From UBA5905 sp964609975 (GTDB lineage Bacteria > Bacillota > Clostridia > Oscillospirales > Acutalibacteraceae): 64,000 bases of DNA. Location: positions 1 to 64,000 of the forward strand of contig CAZSTR010000005.1 of assembly GCA_964609975.1 (NCBI GenBank), written 5' to 3'. Below are positions 58,584 to 64,000 of the stretch, piece after piece (the first letter of the stretch is position 1; the number at the start of each line of letters is the position of its first letter). The notes beneath the pieces were generated by a model that saw only the letters and a program-made list of their open reading frames with translations, was not told the origin of the DNA and did not search any database. Made by a program: the position numbers and the translations under genes.

Positions 58584-59636
58584 ATGACTCCAAAAAAGCC
58601 GTTGCGCGACGCCGCCGTTTCTCTGCTAGCGCTGGCCGCCGCCTTCGCGCTGGGGCTGTTTTTCCAGCGCATCGGCGTGGAGGAGCACATCACAACCGTT
58701 TTTGTGTTTGCGGTTTTCCTGATTTCACTGTTCACCGAGGGCTATGCCTGGGGTCTGTTGTCGGCGCTGGCCGCCACGCTGGCCACAAACTATGTTTTCG
58801 CCTATCCCTATTTCGCCTTCGATTTCATCAATCCGGTGAATCTGGTGTCTGCGGTGGTGTTGGTGACGGTTTCCCTTTTGACGAGCGCGCTGACCACGAA
58901 GCTCAAGCGCCACGAAGCGGCCAAGGCGGAGGGAGAGCGGGAGCGGATGCGCGCCAATCTTTTGCGGGCGGTGTCCCATGACCTGCGCACCCCGCTGACC
59001 GCCATTTACACCGCCAGCTCCACCCTGCGCGACAAGGCGGCGGTTTTGACCCCAGCCCAGCAGGACGCCATGCTGGAAAACATTCAGCAGGACTCCGAAT
59101 GGCTCACCCGCATGGTGGAAAACCTCCTTTCCGTGACCCGGCTGGATGACGGCACGGTGCTGTTGCATAAGGCGCCCACCATCGTGGACGAGCTGGTGGA
59201 CTCCACCGTCACCAAATTCCGCGCCCGTCACCCCCGGCAGGCGGTGACGGTGGAGCTGGAGGACGAAGTGACGGTGGTGGCCGTCGATGCGCTGCTGATT
59301 CAGCAGGTGCTGTTGAACCTGCTGGAAAACGCGGTGTATCACGCCGCCGGCATGACCCAGCTCTCCCTGCGGGTGTTCACCCTGAGCAACCGAGTGATTT
59401 TCGAGGTGGCAGATGACGGCTGTGGGCTGGCGGAGGAAAAGCCTCGCCGTCTGCTGGACGGCAACGGAGACAGCGCCCCTTCCGCCGGCGAAAAGCGCTT
59501 CGCCGGCATCGGGCTGTCGGTTTGCGCCAGCATTCTCAAGGCACACGGCAGTGAAATCTGCGCCGAGAACCGCAAGCGGGGCGGAGCGCTGTTTCGCTTC
59601 GCTCTAACAAAGGAGGAAAGCTTCGGTGGAGAATAA
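58584..59636 (+). CDS. KdpD-like sensor histidine kinase (DUF4118)
   Basis: The 350-aa kinase has four closely spaced membrane helices (about 8-106) of the DUF4118/KdpD type and a HisKA domain with phospho-acceptor His132 in AVSHDLRTPL. An ATPase domain follows (LLNLLENAVYHA, VADDGCGLAEE, GIGLSVC). It lacks the N-terminal KdpD and universal-stress domains of true KdpD, so it is the truncated form. It overlaps the response regulator by 11 nt. No kdp genes are adjacent. Confidence 0.9.
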   Translation: MTPKKPLRDAAVSLLALAAAFALGLFFQRIGVEEHITTVFVFAVFLISLFTEGYAWGLLSALAATLATNYVFAYPYFAFDFINPVNLVSAVVLVTVSLLTSALTTKLKRHEAAKAEGERERMRANLLRAVSHDLRTPLTAIYTASSTLRDKAAVLTPAQQDAMLENIQQDSEWLTRMVENLLSVTRLDDGTVLLHKAPTIVDELVDSTVTKFRARHPRQAVTVELEDEVTVVAVDALLIQQVLLNLLENAVYHAAGMTQLSLRVFTLSNRVIFEVADDGCGLAEEKPRRLLDGNGDSAPSAGEKRFAGIGLSVCASILKAHGSEICAENRKRGGALFRFALTKEESFGGE

Positions 59637-60366
59637 CCGGTATAAAATCCTTTTGGTGGAGGACGACGCTAGCATCCTGCGCGTGGTCACAACACTGTTG
59701 GAAACCGAGGGCTATGCGGTCATCCGGGCCAAGGCCTGCGGCATCGCCAAAAGCCTGTTTTCCTCCCATCACCCGGATTTGGTGATTTTGGATTTGGGGC
59801 TTCCGGACGCCGACGGGATCCAACTGTTGGCCTTCGTGCGGGAAAGCGCGCTGACGCCGGTGATCGTACTGTCTGCCCGCACCGAGGAGGTGGATAAGGT
59901 GCAGGCACTGGACGCCGGCGCCAACGATTATGTGACAAAGCCCTTCGGCTCGGCGGAGCTATTGGCCCGTATTCGGATGGCGTTGCGCAACGCCCAGCCG
60001 CGGGCAGACAGCGGACGGCTCCCCGGCGGAAAATTCCGATTGCGGGATTTGACCATTAATTATGACGCCCGCCAAGTGTTCATCGGCGAACGGGAAATTC
60101 GGCTGACCCAAACCGAGTACAACATTTTGGCGTTTCTGTCCGCCCATTGCGGAAAAATGATGACCTATGCGACCATCATCCGGGGCGTGTGGGGCTATGC
60201 CGACGAAGGAAGCGTCAAAAAGCTTCAGGTCAACATGGCGAACCTGCGTAAAAAGCTCGGCGTTCAGCCGGGGGAGGCCCGTTATATCACCAACGAGCTG
60301 GGAGTCGGCTATCGCATGAACGCCGAAAAAGAAAGCGAGAACGATTGCGATGCCCAACAGCTGTGA
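59626..60366 (+). CDS. KdpE-like OmpR-family response regulator
   Basis: The 246-aa regulator starts at a GTG inside the kinase gene behind AAAGGAGG. The receiver has the acidic pocket VEDD (12-14), phospho-acceptor Asp56 in LVILDLGLPD and the KPF lysine in DYVTKPF. The winged-helix DNA-binding domain has LTQTEYNILAFLSAHCGKMMTYATIIRGVWG and VQPGEARYITNELGVGYRM. Likely targets are not evident here. Confidence 0.93.
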   Translation: MENNRYKILLVEDDASILRVVTTLLETEGYAVIRAKACGIAKSLFSSHHPDLVILDLGLPDADGIQLLAFVRESALTPVIVLSARTEEVDKVQALDAGANDYVTKPFGSAELLARIRMALRNAQPRADSGRLPGGKFRLRDLTINYDARQVFIGEREIRLTQTEYNILAFLSAHCGKMMTYATIIRGVWGYADEGSVKKLQVNMANLRKKLGVQPGEARYITNELGVGYRMNAEKESENDCDAQQL

Positions 60367-60389
60367 CCGGCTCTTTCCGAATAAGCGAA

Positions 60390-60428
60390 AAGCTCCCCTT
60401 CTCCGCATGAGAAGGGGAGCTTAATCTT
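60390..60428 (+). terminator. terminator after the two-component genes
   Basis: AAGCTCCCCTTCTC / GAGAAGGGGAGCTT, 14-bp perfect stem with a 5-nt loop, followed by AATCTT. Confidence 0.8.
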
Positions 60429-60503
60429 ACGAAACCCCCACCGCTAAAAGCCCCTTGCTCCACATTCATTCGAAAAAGCGCGAAAACGGCACAGCGGAAA
60501 AGG

Positions 60504-60537
60504 AAAAATCCCATTCTTGGATTGAGAACGGGATTTT
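60504..60537 (-). terminator. terminator of the tRNA-Leu gene
   Basis: AAAAATCCC / GGGATTTTT with an inner TTCT/AGAA stem after one mismatch, directly after the tRNA on the minus strand. Confidence 0.8.
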
Positions 60538-60624
60538 TGGTGCCGCTGACCGGGATCGAACCGGTACGGTATCGCTACCGAGGGATTTTAAGTCCCTTGT
60601 GTCTGCCAATTCCACCACAGCGGC
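60538..60624 (-). tRNA. tRNA-Leu (anticodon UAA)
   Basis: On the minus strand the gene starts GCCGCTGTGGTGGAATTGG and ends GTCAGCGGCACCA. The acceptor arms GCCGCTG and CAGCGGC pair, the anticodon stem GGGA/TCCC holds loop CTTAAAA (anticodon TAA), and the T arm is CCGGTTCGATCCCGG. The long variable arm (about 12 nt, around TCGGTAGCGATACCG) is typical of class II tRNALeu. CCA is encoded. Confidence 0.97.
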
Positions 60625-60721
60625 CAATGGGAAGCCGGAGCCACAGGCTCCGGCCATTATCATAATGCACTCCAACCGGTTTGTCAAGAAATTTCTGCGA
60701 AAGACCATCGCCTCTTTCGGC

Positions 60722-61159
60722 TCATTCAGGGGTGTCGGTCGGCCTTTGCAGGGCGCGATGGCGCAAAAAATCCTCCAAAATGATGGTGGCCGCCACCGTG
60801 TCCACCACCTGCTTGCGCCGTTTACCGCGCACATCGGTGGCGTTGAGATAGCCGATGGCCGACACGGTTGTCATCCGCTCGTCCCACAGCTCCACCGGCA
60901 GCCCGGTGCGCTCCCGCAGCTCCGCGGCCAGCGCCTCCGCCCGGCGGGCGCTTTCGCCTCGACTGCCATCCATGTTGCGCGGATGGCCGACCACCAAAAG
61001 CTCCGCACCGTGGGTCTGCGCCTCCCGCTGGATCCGCTCCAGCAATTTCTGACGGCTTTTTTCCGCCACCGTTTCCAGAGGGCTTGCCAGCCGCTCACGG
61101 GCATCGCATATCGCCAGCCCCGTGCGCGCCAGCCCCAAATCAATCGCCATAATCTTCAC
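60722..61159 (-). CDS. ruvX: Holliday-junction resolvase-like protein RuvX/YqgF
   Basis: YqgF/RuvX is an RNase H-like nuclease implicated in pre-16S rRNA processing. AGGAGGG lies 7 nt before a GTG giving MKIMAIDLGLARTGLAICD (145 aa), preferred to the ATG three codons later and to the long upstream frame. It has VVGHPRNMDGSRGESARR, LWDERMTTVSA and VVDTVAATIILEDFL, the family motifs with acidic residues. Confidence 0.95.
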   Translation of the reverse strand: MKIMAIDLGLARTGLAICDARERLASPLETVAEKSRQKLLERIQREAQTHGAELLVVGHPRNMDGSRGESARRAEALAAELRERTGLPVELWDERMTTVSAIGYLNATDVRGKRRKQVVDTVAATIILEDFLRHRALQRPTDTPE

Positions 61160-61283
61160 AGCTTTTCCCTCCTGTATGTCCTCCAGTGTAGCACATTCCC
61201 CGCCAAAGCGCAAGCCAAATCCGCCTTCACTCCCATAAAAAATCACCGGCGCACCTTTTTTCGCGGCGCGCCGGTGATTTCCG

Positions 61284-62294
61284 TCATTTCTCCGCTTCCA
61301 CAGCCTTCCGGGCAAATAGGTTGTTCACCACGCTGGCGAAATCGGCGGTTTTCGTCAGCTCACCTGCCTCGGTCATCACCTGCTGCAGACGGTCGAAGCT
61401 TTCCGCGCTCATCTCCGGCGTGGCGCACCAGGCGTCGATGGCGCGATAGCTCTCGATGGCCTTCTCCAGCAAAGCCGGCGCCGTGTCCGGGAAGCTATCC
61501 TGCACTGTCGCAGCAATCTCCGCCGCCGTATGGGTAGCAACCCACCGCTGTCCCCGATACAGCGCGTTGGTGAATTTTTGCACCGTTTCCCGATTCTTTT
61601 CCAAATAGCTTTTTTTCGCGAAATAGGCGGTATAGGGAATTTCTCCAGCGGCGGCGCCCACCGATGCCACGATATACCCCTTCCCCTCCTGCTCCAGCAT
61701 AGAGGCTGTCGGCTCAAAGGCGGTCACATAATCCCCCGTTCCGCCAGTGAAAGCTGCGGTCATCATCGAATATTGCACGCTGTGATCCAACAAGGTGTCC
61801 TTCGCCGGGTCGATGCCATTTTTCCGCAGGACATACTCCAGCGCCATATAGGGTACGCCACCCTTACGGCCGGGAAGCAGGGTTTTCCCCCGCAGCTTTT
61901 CCCAGGAAAAAGCCTCATCCGGCTGACGCGCCAACAAAAACGCCCCATCCCGTTGGGTCACCTGGGCAAACACCTGGGTATAGTCCTCCTTTCCTTCGTT
62001 ATACACATAAATTGAAGCCTCCGGACCGGCGAAGCCGATATCGATATTCCCCGACAGCACCGCCGCCATCACCGCATCCGCGCCCTGACCGTTGGACAAC
62101 TCCACCGCCAGCCCCTCCTCCTCGAAGAAGCCCAGCGCCAGCGCCACATACTGGGGCGCATAAAAAATCGAGTGGGTCACCTCGCACAGCCGTATTTTCA
62201 CCGGGCCGCCACCTCCACAGGCCACACATCCCACCGTCAACAGCACCGCGGCGCAGGCCAGCGCCAGCCCCCGAAACAAAAAACCTCGTTTCAT
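61284..62294 (-). CDS. ABC transporter substrate-binding lipoprotein (NMT1/SsuA-like)
   Basis: The 336-aa protein starts MKRGFLFRGLALACAAVLLTVGC, a signal peptide with a lipobox-like LTVGC. The mature part has HSIFYAPQYVALALGFFEEEGLAVEL and GADAVMAAVLSGNIDIGFAGPEASIYV, matching the nitrate/sulfonate/taurine and NMT1/THI5 binding-protein superfamily. The substrate cannot be inferred from sequence alone. It is the last gene of a three-gene ABC operon. Confidence 0.88.
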   Translation of the reverse strand: MKRGFLFRGLALACAAVLLTVGCVACGGGGPVKIRLCEVTHSIFYAPQYVALALGFFEEEGLAVELSNGQGADAVMAAVLSGNIDIGFAGPEASIYVYNEGKEDYTQVFAQVTQRDGAFLLARQPDEAFSWEKLRGKTLLPGRKGGVPYMALEYVLRKNGIDPAKDTLLDHSVQYSMMTAAFTGGTGDYVTAFEPTASMLEQEGKGYIVASVGAAAGEIPYTAYFAKKSYLEKNRETVQKFTNALYRGQRWVATHTAAEIAATVQDSFPDTAPALLEKAIESYRAIDAWCATPEMSAESFDRLQQVMTEAGELTKTADFASVVNNLFARKAVEAEK

Positions 62295-62328
62295 ACGCTT
62301 TCTTCCTTTCTCCTGTTCTTCAATAGGC

Positions 62329-63156
62329 TCAATGAGCGGAAAAACCAAACACCCGCTCCACAAACCGTTGTAGCAGCACAATCGCTTCATACAAAAGCGC
62401 CGCCACCGCCGCCAGCAAAATCACGCTGGCCATCACCAAATCCATTTTGAACACCTGACCGCCATACACGATGAGATATCCCAGCCCGGCGCGGGACACC
62501 AGAAACTCTCCGGCGATCACCCCCACCAGCGACAGCCCGATGTTCACCTTCAGCGAATCGAACAGCGTCGGCACATTATAAGGGAACACCACCTTGCGAA
62601 AAATCTGCCCCTTCGAGGCGCCGAAGGTGCGCGCCATACGAATCGCCCCCGGATCCGTATCTCGAAAGCCGCTGAGCATTTCCAACACCGTCACCACCAG
62701 CGAAATTGCCAGCGCCATGAACACAATCGCCCGCGTGCCCGCACCGGCCAAAATGATAATCACCGGGCCGAGGGCGATCTTCGGTAGACTGTTCAACACC
62801 ACAAGGTACGGCTCGCTCACGCGGGAAACAAAGGCGCTCCACCACAGCAAAATCGCCAACAGCAACCCCACCGACGCCCCCAGCAAAAAGCCCGCCAGCG
62901 TTTCCTGCACCGTGACGCCTAAATGATACAGCAGCTCCCCGCCCGCCAGCGACCGATAGGTGCGCAAAATGCGGGAGGGCTGGCTGAAAATAAAGCTGTC
63001 CAGCCAGCCCAGCCGCGCCGCCCCCTCCCAGGCCAGCACAAGCCCCACCAGCAGTCCCCAGCGCCACACATGAATGCGGCGCTCGGCGGTTTTATGTTGG
63101 CGCAGATAAAGGGCCCGCTCCGGCGACAGAGCCGGAGAAGTCGCCGTTTCCTTCAT
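62329..63156 (-). CDS. ABC transporter permease (SsuC/TauC type)
   Basis: The 275-aa permease has about six membrane segments and the inner-membrane binding-protein loop EMLSGFRDTDPGAIRMARTFGASKGQIFRKVVFP (EAA-like). AAGGAG lies 10 nt before the ATG of MKETATSP; the ATG at 63180 overlaps that site. It overlaps the ATPase gene by 65 nt, implying coupled expression. Confidence 0.9.
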   Translation of the reverse strand: MKETATSPALSPERALYLRQHKTAERRIHVWRWGLLVGLVLAWEGAARLGWLDSFIFSQPSRILRTYRSLAGGELLYHLGVTVQETLAGFLLGASVGLLLAILLWWSAFVSRVSEPYLVVLNSLPKIALGPVIIILAGAGTRAIVFMALAISLVVTVLEMLSGFRDTDPGAIRMARTFGASKGQIFRKVVFPYNVPTLFDSLKVNIGLSLVGVIAGEFLVSRAGLGYLIVYGGQVFKMDLVMASVILLAAVAALLYEAIVLLQRFVERVFGFSAH

Positions 63157-63913
63157 CCATCCCCAGCTCCTTCCATACATAATTAAAGTAGTGCGAAAAC
63201 TCCGGCTGAGCGCGGCAGAGAAGCGGCGAGCGCTGTTCCAGCGAAAACCGAATCGGCAACGCCTGACGCACCGTCGCCGGACGCCCGGACAGAATCAGCA
63301 CACGGTCGCCCATGCAGATGCCCTCCGGGATGTCATGGGTCACCATCAGCGCCGTCACCCCTTCCCGGCGGATGATGCGATACACATCCTCCGTCACCTC
63401 CAGCCGCGTTTGATAATCCAGCGCCGAAAAGGCTTCATCCAGAAGCAAAATCGACGGATTCACCGCCAGCGTCCGAATCAGCGCCGCCCGCTGACGCATC
63501 CCGCCGGACAGCTGAGACGGGTGGCTGTCCGCGAAAGCAGACAGCCCATAGGTCTCCAGCAAACGGTCCGCCCGGCCGCGGCTTTCCGGGGTCAGCGCAT
63601 GGCGCAGTTCCAACCCCAACAGCACATTTTGGCGGATGGTGCGCCATTCCAACAGATTGTCCTGCTGAAGCATATAGCCGATGTGGGGGCTGGGGCCGTG
63701 CACCGCCTCCCCCGCAATGCGCACGCAGCCGCCACTAGCGGGCAGCATCCCGGCGATGATGGACAGCAATGTGGACTTCCCACACCCGCTGGGGCCCACC
63801 ACACTGAAGAACTCACCCGGCTCCATGGAAAAGTGAATGTCCTTCAGTGCCACCACTTCTCCCGCATTCGTCTGGTAGGTCTGCCGAATGTGCTCCACCT
63901 GCAGGATAGCCAT
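63092..63913 (-). CDS. ABC transporter ATP-binding protein (SsuB/TauB type)
   Basis: The 273-aa ATPase has Walker A GPSGCGKSTL, Q-loop in MLQQDNLLEWRTI, signature LSGGMRQRAALIRTLAVNP, Walker B ILLLDEAFSALD and the switch His in VTHDIPEGI. It is the first visible gene of the operon; any promoter or leader lies within 63914-64000 or beyond the window edge. Confidence 0.93.
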   Translation of the reverse strand: MAILQVEHIRQTYQTNAGEVVALKDIHFSMEPGEFFSVVGPSGCGKSTLLSIIAGMLPASGGCVRIAGEAVHGPSPHIGYMLQQDNLLEWRTIRQNVLLGLELRHALTPESRGRADRLLETYGLSAFADSHPSQLSGGMRQRAALIRTLAVNPSILLLDEAFSALDYQTRLEVTEDVYRIIRREGVTALMVTHDIPEGICMGDRVLILSGRPATVRQALPIRFSLEQRSPLLCRAQPEFSHYFNYVWKELGMDEGNGDFSGSVAGAGPLSAPT

Positions 63914-64000
63914 GCCGCCGCTCCCCTTTCGTCCGTCTCTGTCCCAGTGTATGCAGACCCTCGCCGCGGGGTGATAGCTCCGGCGAAAATCGGCACAAAA

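Noticed and set aside
63914..64000. TPP or other riboswitch upstream of the ABC operon
   Set aside because: I looked for the CTGAGA and GAACCTGATCTGG-type TPP elements and found none. The region is truncated by the window edge, so absence is not proof.

Overview
The window is a chromosomal segment of a GC-rich, anaerobic, very probably endospore-forming member of the Clostridia, most likely in or near the Oscillospirales. This rests on the Firmicutes-type ribosomal super-cluster, strong AGGAGG-type ribosome binding sites, TTGACA/TATACT promoters, a zinc-ribbon S14, the sporulation genes spoIIP and sigK, an NADH-linked [FeFe]-hydrogenase, pyruvate formate-lyase and a type III glutamine synthetase. 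The genus is inference.

Layout. Positions 336-22266 (minus strand) carry a nearly complete translation super-cluster. In transcription order it is rpmG-secE-nusG-rplK-rplA-rplJ-rplL, an alpha/beta hydrolase, then S10-spc-alpha (rpsJ through rplQ, including secY, adk, map, infA, rpmJ), then rplM-rpsI. Several leaders are visible: a textbook L10 leader with an internal terminator, a long S10-operon leader that also contains a terminator-like hairpin, and an rplM leader. rpoBC and the str genes normally found between rplL and rpsJ are absent. Positions 22592-28123 (minus) hold a multi-subunit NADH-dependent [FeFe]-hydrogenase operon with an ATPase-domain protein and a DRTGG protein. Then come spoIIP (minus), the SRP RNA with dnaX-ybaB-recR-smpB (plus), and apt, a VanZ-like gene, sigK and glnN (minus).

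Positions 37086-38221 are a low-GC IS481-like insertion sequence. It is flanked by perfect 26-bp direct repeats that sit on a terminator-like hairpin just upstream of the glnN promoter. After it come a haemolysin III-like gene, an isolated L-rhamnose isomerase, rpmE, a YigZ protein, the dgt-dnaG-rpoD replication/transcription block, an AraM/AraL-like pair, typA, galK-galT with a divergent AraC regulator, a DUF4153-type membrane protein, pflB-pflA, a KdpDE-like two-component pair without kdp genes, tRNA-Leu(UAA), ruvX, and a nitrate/sulfonate/taurine-type ABC transporter running off the right edge.

How it works together. Most of the window is housekeeping. The metabolic genes describe a sugar fermenter: galactose enters through GalK/GalT, pyruvate is cleaved by PFL, and excess NADH is disposed of as H2. 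I found no defence island, CRISPR array or prophage. The least ordinary sequences are the insertion sequence (long target duplication, two interleaved hairpins over the transposase start, and a 34-nt palindrome in its gene), the S10 leader, and the promoter-proximal hairpin of pflB.
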